The notes beneath the pieces are model-generated. The model saw only the letters and a list, made by a program, of their open reading frames with translations. It made no database searches and was not told the DNA's origin. Source: Cystobasidium ongulense (taxonomy: Eukaryota > Basidiomycota > Cystobasidiomycetes > Cystobasidiales > Cystobasidiaceae). From it: 64,000 bases of DNA. The first letter of the stretch is position 1. Every line of letters begins with the position of its first letter. The DNA is taken from positions 129,319-193,318 of the forward strand of contig BQUP01000011.1 of NCBI GenBank assembly GCA_022835595.1, read 5' to 3'. The translations under genes were made by a program, and so were the position numbers. Positions 8,861 to 22,239 of the stretch are shown here, piece by piece.

Positions 8861-11475
8861 ATGCCTCCCATTCAGATCCCCTCGAAGCCTGTAGATGTCG
8901 TGGTCATCGGAGGTGGGTTCCACCTTTCACTCACTGGCTCGCCTCTCAGGCTGAACAGGTTATTCTCCCACAGCCGGCCCTGCCGGTATGATGGCCAGCT
9001 TGTGCTGCAACACCTACGGCCTGAAGGTCCTGCACATCGATGAGCGCGATGCTCCTACCACTGCTGGTCGAGCAGACGGTCTCCAGCCTCGTACCCTCGA
9101 GGTGAGTGCATGTAACAATGGCACTCTAGCATCGTTACTTGTCTGACAGCCTCATTATTGCATACTTGCCACCCCCGCAATCTATCGTTGTGTATCCTAC
9201 AGGTCCTGCGCAACATTGGAGGAATCAACCCAGACGCCTCGCAGAGAATGGACTTCAAGCATGGCAAGAATGCTCAATTTGCTGGTCCCGGTCCCGCCAA
9301 AACTATGATCAACCAGGGTGTCCGAGTTTACGAAGTAGCTTTCTGGGTGAGTTATTGCCTGTATACATAGGAGAAATTTTGTCTTTGCTAAGCCTGGTTT
9401 CTCACCATAGGACCCCACCGAGACATCTAAGCTTGCAAGAACAAGTCGTGCAGCTTCTTGCCCTGATTTTGTCGATGTAGTCGACAACTATACCCTCTTA
9501 CTTCACCAAGGTCTTATCGAGAGTGCTTTCCTTGGGGAAATTGAGAATGTAAGTCTCCACGAAACTGAACACTACGCACCATCGATAACTGATGCTCTTA
9601 ATGTTGTTGTTACAGCGCCGCCAATATCTCGAAACAGAAGAAACTATTCCAGCACCACACGGTGGTGTTTTCCGCAGTACAGGCTTCGTATCATGCAAGA
9701 CACACCCTTCCGACTATGATGATCTGGCCAAGACACATCCTGTCGAAGTAGTACTCGAGAACACCAACACCAAACAACAATGGACCGTACGGACTAAATA
9801 CTTATTCGGCTGCGATGGAGCTAGATCGAAAGTCAGAATGTGCATCGCTGGCGGTACTCCAGGTGATGGTGAATGGCAGGGAAAGATTACCATGCAGGGT
9901 GAAGCTACTGATATCATTTGGGTGAGTCGGAACTCCTCGGACACCTAAGTTTTTCTGTGTATTTGAGCTGACTGGATCATTCGGGCGTGCAGGGCGTAAT
10001 GGACGCAAGAGTCAAGACCACCTTCCCAGATATTAAATACAAATGTCTCATTCACTCGAAAGATGCCGGCAGTATCATGGTCATTCCAAGAGAAGCTGGT
10101 CTATGTCGATTCTACGTTCAACTCCAATCAGGAGCCGACAGATCGGCACAAACTCAAGACATTTGCATGAATACAGCCAAGAAGATTTTCGAACCGTATG
10201 ATTTGGAATTCGGTTATGTTGATTGGTTCTCCGTTTATCAAATTGGTCAACGTATCGCTTCTAATTATACTCTTGATGAAAGAGTCTTCTTAGGTGGTGA
10301 TGCCACTCACACTCATTCACCCAAGGCAGGTCAGGGTATGAACATTTCTGTAAGTAAAGTTGATGATGAGCCTAGCTTTTCACATAAGCATTCTCTAACG
10401 TGCCTGGGGTTGGTGTTTACAGATGCTCGATATGTTCTCGCTCGCATGGAAGATCAACATGGTCGAAAAGGGAATTGGCAAGAGAGAGATCATTCTTCCT
10501 ACATACGAACAAGAACGTCGTTCCGTAGCACAAGAACTACTCCGATTCGATGCGGAATACTCACGTCTCTTCAGTGGAAGAAGTCCTAAATCAGATCAGT
10601 TGACCGTCGATATCAATGCAGCAAATAAAGCAGCAAATGCAGTAGACGCGGAACGATTCATTGCTACTTTCAAGAAGAACGCTTTCTTCACTTCTGGATG
10701 CGGTGCTATTTATTTCGCAAACGTTTTCAATGCACTTCCAGATAGTGATATCGTCAAGAATAGCAAGTATGGCAAGGCTTTCAACCCTCAGGGTTGCAAG
10801 TTGATTGCTGGTCAGAGGTTGTTACCTGGAAAAGCTATTCGATGCGAGGATGCCAATCAGATTAGAATCCAGCAGGAGTAAGTCTACCCATTACATTATT
10901 GACCATACTAGAAATTAATTTGCTGACCTGGCTACTGCCTCCTTAGAATCAAAATGAACGGCGCTTACCGTATTCACGTACTAGCCGGCAAATTAGATTC
11001 GACAATGTCAAACCTGAAAGCATTCGGTGAATACATCAACAGTTCAGATTCCTTCTTCAACCGATATCGTCCAGCAAAGGGAGTTTACTCTTCCATCGTT
11101 GATGCCATCGCTAATGGAGATCAAGCGAACACAACCACAATCTCAACTCAAGCTCTCAACCCATTCTTCACTTTCTTGACTATTGTCTCAACGCATTACT
11201 ACGATTGGGAAGTCACAGATCTACCTTCTCCTTTCCCTCAATATAGAAGTCAAGTTTACTCTGATTCATTATTCGATAAAAGAGTCGCCGAAGTCGGTAC
11301 CAATGGACCTCTACACAAGAAGTACGGTATCGATGAGAACAAGGGCGGTATCATCGCTGTTAGGCCTGATGGATATGTCGGTGCCGTCGTATCTCTCGAT
11401 GAGAATGGATGGTTGGCTCTGGCCGATTATTTCGAAACCTTCATGGTTAAGTCATCTCCCAAGGCCAGCTTGTAA
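8861..11475 (+). CDS. Phenol 2-monooxygenase (FAD-dependent phenol hydroxylase)
   Basis: A 702-residue flavoprotein that hydroxylates phenol to catechol with NADPH and O2, the first step of phenol breakdown. Eight exons: 8861-8912, 8974-9101, 9203-9346, 9411-9548, 9616-9921, 9993-10349, 10423-10877 and 10947-11475. Visible motifs are the FAD loop VVIGAGPAG (the second Gly codon is split by intron 1), the DG motif [11 protein letters not shown], and the GD motif [19 protein letters not shown] that binds the FAD ribityl chain. The last about 180 residues form the thioredoxin-like C-terminal domain of this family (ending [19 protein letters not shown]). The length matches yeast and basidiomycete phenol hydroxylases (about 650-700). 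Regulation may involve the upstream palindrome. Related phenolics rather than phenol itself could be the true substrate. Confidence 0.93.
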
Positions 11476-11928
11476 GCGGTGTGAAAAACATTCGCGGCCT
11501 AAGCGCAGCTATCGCTATACTCTCGTTTGTACATAATACGTCCAGGTTCCTAGCCTAGGGCAATCGCAGTGTTTTTTTAACCATATCAATGTCAGTAGCC
11601 TGTTCTTGTTCCTGCATGTCCATATGGTCCGCCAAAATGTATATTTTTAGGATCTGTTATGAGGAATAAATGGAATAAGTCATTTTCTCCCACAGCCGAG
11701 AATCAAGATCTGTGTATTCAGGCCGTCTCTGCACTTTCCATATTTCAGCCTGTCTCTTTGCATGATAATATATTTGCTCTCTTCATTGCACTGAAAGTTG
11801 CCAGAAATACAGTCAAAAACAGAGTGAGCGGCAACGCCTCGATACATAATTCCCGAAATGGGAGCGGGGTACCACCCAAACAGTCACTTCTATGATGAAT
11901 TTACTACATAAAGAGTCAGCGTTCTAGT
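11476..11928. other. Convergent intergenic region
   Basis: It lies between the stops of the phenol monooxygenase (plus) and IMP dehydrogenase (minus). It is AT-rich with T-runs and presumably holds both 3' UTRs. No gene is seen. Confidence 0.5.
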
Positions 11929-14076
11929 TTAACCGAAGAGACGCTTCTCGTAGTTGGCGATGCCGTGTACGTTTCCTTCCAATTGACTGTAGTAGAATCA
12001 AAGCGAGTCAGCAAACAATGTTATCTGTATAGAAAGCGATGATGCGAAAACTCACGCAGAAGCAGTTCTAAGTTCGAATCTTAGCTTTCCAGAATCAGCT
12101 TCCTCTCTTAGCTGAACCAACGATTTGATGCCCATGTCTTGTAGGGAATGTTGCAGAGCAGTATAAAGATAAGGAACGAAAACTTTCAAAGATCCTTTAT
12201 CTTGAACCGCACCAGTAACACCTTGAGCTACTCTAACAGCATCACTTTCAGAGAAATATCTTGAAGTAGCTGCATTATCGACTTGAGCATCTTTAACATT
12301 TGCAGTCTTCTTTGCTCCTACTGTTTGATGTTCCATGGCATCTATACTTCCCATTCCTCTGTATTTCTTCAATCGTTTACCTTCATGATAGAAGAATTCA
12401 CCTGGAGATTCTGTAGTACCAGCTAACAAAGAACCCATCATTACTGCTCCAGCACCTAGAGTCAAAGCTTTTGCGATGTGTCCGACGTTTGAAATACCAC
12501 CATCGGCAACTACGGGTACGCCGAATTTGTTTGCGAACTCGGCCACAGAGTGTACTGCGGTACCTTGAGGTCGTCCAACAGCTGTAACTTCCTGAGTGAT
12601 GCAGATTGATCCAGATCCCATACCAACTCTTAGTCCATCCGCGCCGGCAACGATAAGTTCAGCAGCTTGTTCGCGAGTGACTACATTTCCAGCGATAACT
12701 TCAAGATTGGGGAAAGTTTTCTTGATCCAACGAATCATATCAATTTGGTAAGAAGAGTTTCCTTGTGAAGAATCTAAAATGACGATATCTAGGCCTGCTT
12801 CAACTAGAAGAGCCAGACGTTCTCTGTCTGGTTCTCGTGTTCCAATAGCAGCTGCGCAGAACAATTGCTTTGAATCAGGCTTCTTGGATGCGAGGGGATA
12901 GTCCTTATTCTTTAGAAGATCGGATCGCGCGAGTAGAGAGGATAGACGCCCCTCGGAATCGACAATTGGAAGCTTGCCTTTCTTGGAATCACGTAGGACG
13001 GCGTTGGCTTCTTCAAGAGTGATGCCTTGTGATGCAACGACGAGATCTGGGTGCTTGACCATGATGGAAGCTAGAGGAGTACCCGCAGAGCGGAATTGTA
13101 CATCGCGTGCGGTGACGATACCTAGTAGCTTTCCATACATTCTGCCGGTGTCTGGGAGGAATTGTAATCAAGGAAGAAGGTCAGCAAGACAGAAAAGCGA
13201 ATAGAGGGTGAGGGGTGAAGTTGTGGGAGAAGCAGGTGTGAAGGTAGTGCGGATGATATTCAGTTAAGTTGTATTGATCTATGAAAATATTATCCTCAGG
13301 GGCTTTCGCCCTATTCGGTAGAACGAAGGTTATGTATTTAAATTTTATCATCAGGTGTGGAGGTGGTTGGAAGGCTGGCGGGCTTGGTGCGTGCAGATGG
13401 GAGATAGAACATGGAAGAACGAGAACATACCGGTAATGGGAATACCAGAGTACCCATAGGTAGCCTTGATGTCCAGAACATCCTGGACGGTGTCGTCGGG
13501 CTTGAGGCATACGGGGTCGGTGATGAAGCCGTTCTCGTATTTCTTAACCTTGCGGACCATTTCAGCCTGCATAGTTGCGGGCATGTTGTGGTGAATGACA
13601 CCGAGGCCTCCGAGGAGCTGCAACAGTACAGATGCGTCAGGATTCATTCTCAGGTCCCTGCAAAGTCGGTACACACTTACAGCCATGGCGATGGCAGTGT
13701 CGGTCTCGGTGACGGTGTCCATGGGGGAGGAGAGGAAGGGTGTCTTGAGAGTGACATTGCGAGTGATCTTGCTCTCTAGGGATACAACGTGTGCAGAGAA
13801 GTCGATGTGTCCACTGCATACATGACCAATTTCAATCAGACAGCGAATCTTGTAAGCAGAGTCTTCACGCGATCGAAAGAGGAACGCAGAGGCAGGAACT
13901 CACGGCAGAGCGAGGAAGTCGTTGTAGGTGAGTCCGCCGTGCTTTGAGCTGTCCATGAGCTCTGCAAGCGAGAGGCCGTCGCCATGGGGGTACGACTTGA
14001 GGTGTTCGAGAGCAGACTTTGGGTCGAGAAAGCTGCTCGAGCCATTGGAACGCGTGTTTCCTTCGAGGATGACCAT
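11929..14076 (-). CDS. IMPDH: Inosine-5'-monophosphate dehydrogenase
   Basis: A 548-residue cytosolic enzyme that oxidises IMP to XMP with NAD, the committed step of GTP synthesis. Five exons: 14076-13904, 13813-13681, 13617-13431, 13151-12056 and 11986-11929. The N-terminus carries [15 protein letters not shown] and then the catalytic barrel strands (SSPMDTVTE). A CBS pair follows ([10 protein letters not shown] ... [10 protein letters not shown] ... [13 protein letters not shown]). The barrel resumes with LDSSQGNS, the catalytic loop [13 protein letters not shown] (active-site Cys), VVADGGI and the flap region KKYRGMGS. The short last exon gives the C-terminus ANYEKRLFG. Length is normal for fungi. 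Intron 3 (13430-13152, 279 bases) is several times longer than any other in the gene. It diverges from the CBP80 gene. Confidence 0.96.
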
Positions 14077-14705
14077 GGTGGATGGAGTATGGAAGGTGTA
14101 GAGTAGAGATGTGTGTTGATGCTAGTGTAAACCAATCGTTAAGCCAGTAAAAGCAACAAAAGGTGGGCGTAACTTGTCCAGTCGATGTTGACTTTCGAGT
14201 TTCCAGGAGAACAAGAGAGAACTTGGACAGAAAAGTTGGATTTTATAAAGATTTATTTTGTTGATCCGAGTTTTCTGAAATAGCGTTACTATGCGGGTGA
14301 AGGAGCGGCTGTGCGGACGATAGTGCAGGAAAGCGTGCAAGGACTGTGATAGAATGCGGCTAACAGTACTGTGCTGACTGGAATGCCGGCCTCGTCCTCC
14401 TGCAGCAAGTGCCCGGCAGCGAGACCCAGTCAGGCGCCACTTGTCCAAGTCGCCTCACACACTTTGTAACGCAGCTACGAGCAGCCAGAGTGAACGGACT
14501 ATGAGCCTGTTACCGGAACCATACATCAACCACAAATCATCATAATAATGCAGCAAAAGGGAGAAAGAAGTACGCATGAAGCTGAGGATGATCGAGCTTC
14601 ATCTTCGACTTCTTATGGCCTGCCTGTCTGCGAGCTTCTCTCGTTTAGCACCACCCAGCTATCCAACAGTCAGCAGCAACAACGGTAGATCATACGACAC
14701 TCACC
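14077..14705. promoter_or_regulatory. Divergent promoter and leaders of IMPDH and CBP80
   Basis: 629 bases between two divergent start codons. Near the CBP80 side there are ATGs in other frames (for example 14576, open to 14773 and overlapping the CBP80 start). These would be upstream ORFs unless removed by a leader intron starting at GTACGC (14571) or avoided by a downstream transcription start. Confidence 0.5.
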
Positions 14706-17700
14706 ATGTCGCACTACCAGAACGACTCCCCAGGCCACGGCGGAGGCGGGGGCAACCGCAAAAGAGGTCGTGACTTTGACGACGATGCTGGCTCAAGCTA
14801 TGGAGGTGGACAGGGCCACAGACGCCAGCAGCGCCGCTTCAATGACTACGACCAGCCTATTGCACCGTATGGCGGGAGAGACTATTCCGGAATGGGCGGT
14901 GGTGGTGCAAGACGAGGCAGAGGTAGAGGAGGACCTCGATATTCGAACCACAATGACAGAGACTATGCTTTCCAAGCTCTCTTAAGCGCTGGAGAAAAGT
15001 ACTCTATCGACCTATGGAGGTTTGGAGATGCTATTCCAGACGCCAAAGTCGATGAAGCCTCGAGATTCACAGAGAATAGCGCAAATGACCTCCAGGGAAT
15101 TGCCGATGAAACAAAGGACCTATGGGCGAAAGGCTCAAAAGAGGATGTATTGAGAGCATTCAGGATAGCGTGGGTATCGTTCTGACTTTGCTTCTCATTG
15201 CCATGGGCTGAATCTCTATTCCGTTTTTTCCTGTTGATAGAGTCGCTGAATGCCCGCATAAACTGCCCTACTTTGCAACAATCCTGTCCCTCTTAGCAAA
15301 CGAGGAATACACTCCACCTCCAGCTCGTATTCCAGCTAAACCATTGGTCACAATAACAAATACATCATCTGGTGACTTGTCAAGTACGAATGGAAACGGA
15401 AATGCAGATGATAATGAAATGCAAGCCGTACCGAATACACCTGCACCTCCTCAACCTGTCAACATCGGCTTGGAAATTACGAAGGACCTAGTCAAAGTGT
15501 TTCAGAACCATCTGGATGCTAGAAGATGGAGAGGCGTAAGATTCTGTGTGAGTTGCTTGTTCCTTCTCTCCCCGTATTATCTCACCCTGCGGCTAACTTG
15601 TAATTATCGCCTTCGTACACAGCTTCACATGTTCGCACATCTAGCAACTCTACCCAAGCCTCTCATTAGTATTACATCACTCCTGTCTCTCCTAAACCAA
15701 TCATTCATCTTCGTACTAGAGAATGAGTTCTCCCTCCGTGCAGAAAGAGGAGACGAACTCGTGAAAGTCGTTCTCGAGACTTTGCTCAGGATACCAGCTG
15801 AGAAATTACAAGGTCAAAATGAAGCGCTTGAAGCTATTAAGAGTGGATTGTCGAATTATATGAATAGTAGAGAATTAGATTTATCTTTCTTGGGTGATAA
15901 AGTGAATGAGAGTCAATGGCTTGATGTGAGTTTGTTCGCCAAGACGGCCTTCGGAAATTCCGACCGCCTTGATGATATTCTGACATATTCCGGTCTTCGC
16001 ACAGCCCCTACAACAACTGTACGAAGCATTCATGTCATCAACAGGCGAAGCACTTCCAACTCTATCGAGACCATACGAGCAGTTTTCCCAATTAAGCGGA
16101 TTACCTTCCTCCACGATCGAAGAGACTGCTAAAGAACAGTACACGGTGGAGCCATTCAACCTTCCTGTCATTTCATTGCCAATAGATACAGATGAGGATA
16201 CCGTTCCTACTTCTGGTAAATTACCTGGGTTGGCTAGACCGGTACCCACTACTGCACAGGGCGAAAGTGATGATTGGGCTAGAGAACCCGTTGGGTATTC
16301 TGGAGTCAGAGTACAGCTCGCTTTTTTCCTTGACGAGGTAAGGCTAATCTCTCCTGATCTGCCTCTATTTGTAGAGTTGTTCGCCTTTGCTGAGCTGATC
16401 TCGTTCCCAATCTTGCGATCTTTATTTCAGACTGTTCCAGCGAGAAATAGCAATAATGGTCTATACCTTCGTCAACTTATGGTAGACCTACTCAACGTCT
16501 ACGAAGTGAATCGCAAGGATTGTGCTCGTATTCTACTCAATGATCTACCAAAATGGCTACCTGAAGGCACTTTCAAGCCTGCCGCTCCAGCTGCCAGTGC
16601 TGCGCCTTCCGCACAAGGGGAGAACGATAACGGCATGATAACAGAACAGTCGACAATAATGAAAGAAAATACACTGATGGATGTTATCCTATCACAAATG
16701 TTAGCAACACCTTCTTCACCTCAAAGATCAATCTATTATTATTCTCTCATTACAGAATTATGCAAACTTTCACCTTCAACTGTCGCTCCTGCTTTGGGTA
16801 AATGTATCAGAAAATTATATGCTGGATTGGGATTATCAGATGAAGAAGCTGGACCAGAGGCCGTCGTTCTAGGTCCAGAGGGCATTAGAAGGTATTCAGA
16901 TTGGATGGCGACTCATTTGAGCAATTTTGGTTTCCATTGGAGATGGCCTGAATGGTGCGTCTATTTTTGACATATGCGAAGGCCCACGCACGAACTGATA
17001 CTGACTTGGCACAAACTCTTATTAACAGGCAAGGCGATTTAACTCTGCCAGCTACCCACCCCAAGAAGATCTTCATCGCGCGCGTGCTCGATCTAGAGAC
17101 CCGTCTGTCATATCATGAACGTATCAAGAGTACTCTACCCGAAGACTACCTCTCGTCAAACGCTGGCGTTTTCCCTTCCGAGGCACCTGCTCCAGATTTC
17201 ACATACGAAGCGGAAGGACCTTCTTCTTACCAAAGCGCAGCTAGCGAGATTCTTAACCTGATGCGAAGTAAAGCTACCTCTTCTGAGATTAAAGAAGCTT
17301 TAGATCGATTGAAAGCGGAGTTCGTCGCTGGTGAAATTGGTGACGAACCTATAGACGAAGAAGCTGCTGAGCGAAGAGCTAGGGATATACTTTTCCAATG
17401 CATACTCGTCATTGGTTCGAGATCATTCTCTCATTATCTCAACATACTCGAAAGATATATTGTCATCCTTCGAGAATCGACAAATTCAACTGCTTCCAGA
17501 TCCGCTCTTTTACGCTCTGCATCTCGATTCTGGAGCAAGAACTCTCTTTTCAGACATATTGTTTTCGATAAACTTCTTCAATATCGCATTGTAGACCCTA
17601 TCGATGTGATCAATTTCGTCTTTGAAGGCGAAGAGCTCGTTCTAAATGGAGAAATTACACCACGGGACTGGTCAGATATCAGCATCTGGGAGATCTTCCG

Positions 17701-18258
17701 AATGACACTTGAAAAGGTACAAAACCGTGTACTGGCAGTTACTTTACGATTGGAGAATCTCAAGAAACGGGAAGAAAATAGAATAGATACAGAAAGAGCA
17801 GCAGCAGGAGAAATGAAGACTGATGAAAATGACGAGGCTACCACTGCAACTGCGGAAGGTGAACCTAAAATTACTGATGAACAAGCTCAAATCGAAGTCT
17901 CAAACGTCGAAAAACAAGTCGAAGCTGTCAAGAAAGAACAACAATCTCTGTTTGTTGATGTTGTTAAAAAGTGGCAAGAGACTTTAATTGCTGTTGGAGG
18001 CAGTGAAGATGTTTGGTCGGCTTGGTTCGCAAAAGGCTGGTTCAGCGAGTTCTGTCGAGCAGTAAGTCACTCTTCCGTCGCCGCGGCGATCTTTCCGAGC
18101 GTGCTAAAGTATTCGTCCTGACTTGTTCGCTTCTTCCTACACAGTTCGCCATCGATTTGACAAGACAACTCGATGCATTAGCACACGTCGAATTGCCCAC
18201 AGATGGCATTGTGTACCAGGGTTTAGCAGCAGCGCAAAGATGGGTAGAATTCGTATAA
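14706..18258 (+). CDS. NCBP1: Nuclear cap-binding protein subunit 1 (CBP80/NCBP1)
   Basis: A 1,025-residue large subunit of the nuclear cap-binding complex, which with CBP20 binds the m7G cap and couples transcription to splicing, export and decay. Seven exons: 14706-15169, 15241-15547, 15623-15925, 16005-16337, 16431-16954, 17029-18061 and 18145-18258. The N-terminal 80 residues are Gly/Arg/Asp-rich (RGRGRGG) and low-complexity. Then follow the helical MIF4G-type domains: RFTENSANDLQGIADETKDL and ECPHKLPYFATILSLL in the first, YYYSLITELCKLSP and HLSNFGFHWRWPEW in the second. The C-terminal part has VKKWQETLIAVGG and ends LAAAQRWVEFV. It is longer than human NCBP1 (790), mainly through the N-terminal extension and linker inserts with many acidic and Thr residues. 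Confidence 0.9.
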
Positions 18259-18420
18259 GAGGAAAGAATAAGAGTAAAAAAGCATTGTATTTCGAAGACC
18301 ACTTCTGTATCATCATAAAAATGGAACCCAAAGAGGCAACAAATTTTGCGTGCTACCCTATGCTACAAACAATACTGATTGACTTGCTTAATGCTATCTG
18401 GAGAAGAAGACATACACTGA

Positions 18421-21400
18421 CTACAAGACTCGGCTCCCTTTGCCCGCTAAGCACGCTGGACAACTTACAGGCAGACTAGATCTACTCTTAAGCTGACTAG
18501 CGAACAAGATCTTCGCTGCCAGATCTCTTTCCTGGTCAAAACGAGGCGCGCCCTTCTCGTTGGAGGTGTCTAGGTTTCCGGCGAGGAGTGGATTTAGGAA
18601 ATGCTGTGGTCGACTTGGAAGGTCAACATCCGGGAGTGCGCAAGTAACGTGGAAAATATGCCGGCAGAGAAAGATAATGGATGTAGCTTCCGCCGTAGTT
18701 GCACTCGCTGGTGTAGACGTTGTGGGTTGCGATGGCAAAAAAGCAGGTTTGTGACATTTGTAGCACATAGTTGTCTCGATGGAACCTAGACTTGCGTTAG
18801 TCTGGCCATCGTATAGCTCCAAAGTCAGACTTCGACAATCTGCGTTGAGAATAGTCTTGCAACCTTCGATAAGCGAGATTTGGATGTTGAAGTCCTGCAG
18901 AATTTTGATGATTGCTGGCTTGAGACCCGGTATCTCGAGTCCGTTCTTGATCCGCCGGATAAGTCGAATAGGATCGACCTCGGGTCCAACATTCTCGAGT
19001 AAGCCGCGTATGAAGGCTAAAAATCGCAGAGATAAGCTGTTGTCCTGGTCGTTCGCATCTCAAACTTACTGGGCTTGCTTTCCGCATATTTTAGCAGATC
19101 CTCCCAGAGATCGGCATCGTTCTGCTCCTTCGCGAAATCAATAGCCTGACGATGTCGCCTCGTCAGCACGAATACTCCAGGTACGAAGCAAAGTCTCACT
19201 TACACGCTGCACATCCCCTAGTCTCTCGATAATAAGCGTCAAGGCTTGCTTGTTGTTGCCCATGCGGCCAAGCAAAAACACCATCTCGGGCACATAGTCG
19301 CGCTTCTTGCATATTTCGTAGGCTCTCTCCAAGTTATACGATGTGCTTGCACGAAGGCAGTCCAGTAGTCGTGCATAATCGTACTCCGCGTATAGATCGA
19401 CCAGATCATCGCTGTACTCGAAAGCAGAGTGCGGGTCCTTCAAAGCCAGGGCATCGAGATACATATACAGATAATACCTGTTTGCGCTCAACTGCTTTAC
19501 GACCCTCGAGATCTGAAGCAATCACATTGATCAGTACATCTGTTTATTGGCAGGTCGCAAGACCAGTGTGCTCACTGGTATGGATTGAGTGTGATCCACC
19601 AGCAATTCTATAGCTTCACCATGCTTGTGGTCCACCTCAGCAGTACCTTTCCCGAAGTCGTGGATAGTAGTATAGCTATGACCAGTCCGCCGCTTCATAT
19701 CTTGTTGAAAATCTACCAGCAATAAAGCCTGGTCATGTATGTCTGCGAAAAGGTTATTTTGCCTGATAAGATCGAATACACCTGGTTTACGCAACCTTAA
19801 ATAGTACGGCAGGGCACGTCCGGGCTGTCTATTTATGGTATAGATCTCGACAAGGCATTCCATAAGAACCCTGGTAGCTTCAGAAGACTTGTCGTCTTCA
19901 TCTAAAGCGCTCTTGATAGCATTGATCACAGCTTGAGACTCGTAAAGATCTGTTGGCCAGGTCTTCAAGACTTGCAGCAACGTCTGAGTAACCAAAGTGT
20001 CAGTTGCGGTGATCTACTTTGCGCCTATGTATAACACACTCACATTAGGATTGGTGCCCAGGAAATGGGCGAGTACCATTTCATACACGATATGGTCAAG
20101 TTTGGGATTCGACGTCGGTATATGCGGTATAATTGTCTAGCAATGCAAGAGTCAGAAAGCTTTACAATGGGGGGAGTCCGAGCACATACCTCAATTTGGC
20201 CTTGCTGTACATAGCGGAATATCCAGTCCTCCCAGGCTTTTGCATCCTGGCCGAGTGTTTTTGACATGTTTCTCGCGGCTGTAGCGTACTCCCCTTCCGT
20301 GAAGAGGTACTCTAGATATTTGTTACCGATTTCTTTGACGCTGAAATCATTGCGATCGCCCAGGTTTCCACTTGCACTCGAGATGCCTTTCAAGCCTTCC
20401 TTCTCGGCCACTCGCAGAGCTTCTTCATAGCGTTTGCGCTCGCACAGCCAAGCTATATGATCCCACACATCCCGCTTCTTAACTTCTATTAGGTCGGTAG
20501 GGCTTGTAGCGAAGTAGCTAGCTTGAGGAGATTTTGCAGAGTACGAGCCAACAATCCGATAATCTCGACATTGGTATCGCTCAAACTGCGACACTCCAAG
20601 AATATCTGACGACAGCTCTTCCCCTGATTCGACATCGATGATTCGAAGCTCGGGTGGATGTGAAGGTTTAGCTAGTGACTGGAAGGATTCCTCATCTGCG
20701 CCATCTTCTGTAATGTACGAGAATATGATATATGCGGTCGTGTCGACGTGCGAATGCGAGCCTCGTGTCGCGGAAGAGGGTGCGACGCTGAACTCATCCA
20801 AGGCTACGAAGGGGACTATGCCCGATATCATGCAATCCAACTTTAACACATTTGTCACTTCAGCGTAGGTTGGCTTGATAACGGGAGAGCCGCTTCCTAT
20901 CGTAGGTATCGCAGGCATATAAGAGCCCATGCCAGCTAATGGATTGGCGATTGACGGTATGGCGGACTTTCCCGATTTGCCTGACTTTATGCTGTCACTA
21001 GAAGCTTTGAGGAGCTCCTTCTCCTCCTCTTGTTTTCGAATCAAGTCTTGCTGATATTTTCGGTCACGAATGTCTACCGTACGAATGAAGTCCGCCCATC
21101 CTATGACTAGACGGTTGTCGTGCTGCCAAAGTAGATAACACGGATACAGGTCGGCTCGAGGGGAGTTTTCAGGTCGGGGGATTGATGCTATGCGGGTTGA
21201 GGTGTGGGTGTCGTATATACGAACGCCGCTATCGTTTGCCCATGCTATATAATTTCGCCGCCACTGCGCCGACCAAATCGGACCTTCTCCAGAATGGAGT
21301 ACTACATCTTTCGGGCCCAGCCAGCCCTTTTCATGTAAAGTTAGATTGCCTGTCATGCCGCCGCTGACAAATTGGCGCGTGCTTCTTGAGGCGTACATGG

Positions 21401-22239
21401 GCTCAAGAGCTAGACACCGTAACGGTCGGCCCAGGTCGAAAGCCTGAGCGTCGTTCGTGGCTATTTGATATATGATGACTTTGCCTGAAAGGGAGAGTCT
21501 TTAGCCTGTGGTGAATAGTAATATCTACTAACTCTGCCTCACCATCCATGGAAGCAGTGCCAATGAACTGGCTTTCCTCATCGATCACAATGTCCATGAT
21601 TCCAGCAGTGTGAGCTCGATATCGTTTGACGATGTATTCTCCTTCAGCTTCAACAATGGATGGCTTTTCGTCTATTGCTCTTCCCTTTCCCTTGCTCGGT
21701 GACGCGCCTGCTGCTGTTGCTGCTGAGCGTGGGAAGCCTGGTCTGCTGAATATGGTAACCAGGCCATTGTGGCTACCGAGAACTAGGTACCGCTCGCTGA
21801 CTGTCAAGCAGGAGCAGGTGTCCTTCTGGAATAGATCATTGACTGCTTGGGAGTGTATTCGGTTATATCGAAGGGTAGGCTCCTCGTCTTCGTCTTCGTC
21901 CTCGCTCCCTTCGCTTTCATCAGCTTCGGGCGGCACTTCAGCAGGTGTGCCACTTCCGCTTGCTTCGCTGGAAGCCATATCAGCGACGTCCTCAGTCCCT
22001 TCATTATGACTTGGCTCTGAGGTCTTTGCTGCTTCTGGAACGTCTATCTGGCCATTTGGCGCTTCCTCCTTGATGCTGCCTGGCCTTGACGTCGATGCTA
22101 TCGGCTGGCTGTTTGCGTCCACTGTTGACGCCTCTGGCACTTCTTCAGGCGGAATTGGCTCTGAAGTGGGAGGAGTGGCCTTTGGACTAAGGCCATTGCC
22201 GTTGCTCTGGCCGTTATTACGCTTCTTCTTGCGGGCCAT
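18421..22239 (-). CDS. VPS41: Vacuolar sorting protein 41 (HOPS subunit)
   Basis: A 1,157-residue HOPS tethering subunit that binds the Rab7-type GTPase on vacuoles and acts in vacuole fusion and AP-3 transport. Seven exons: 22239-21543, 21484-20190, 20136-20044, 19983-19576, 19512-19204, 19145-19070 and 19016-18421. Order of parts: a basic and acidic disordered N-terminus (about 130 residues, with an EDEDEDEE run), a WD40-type propeller (for example HSGEGPIWSAQWRRNYIAWAND), a long alpha-solenoid with the clathrin-heavy-chain repeat (YLYMYLDAL ... AYEICKKRDYVPEMVFLLGRMGNNKQAL), and a C-terminal RING-H2 (CYKCHK ... LCRHIFHVTC ... CPAC). The start at MARKKK was chosen over an in-frame ATG 69 bases upstream because the latter adds an unlikely His/Arg leader. 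It converges with CBP80 (162-bp gap). Confidence 0.93.
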
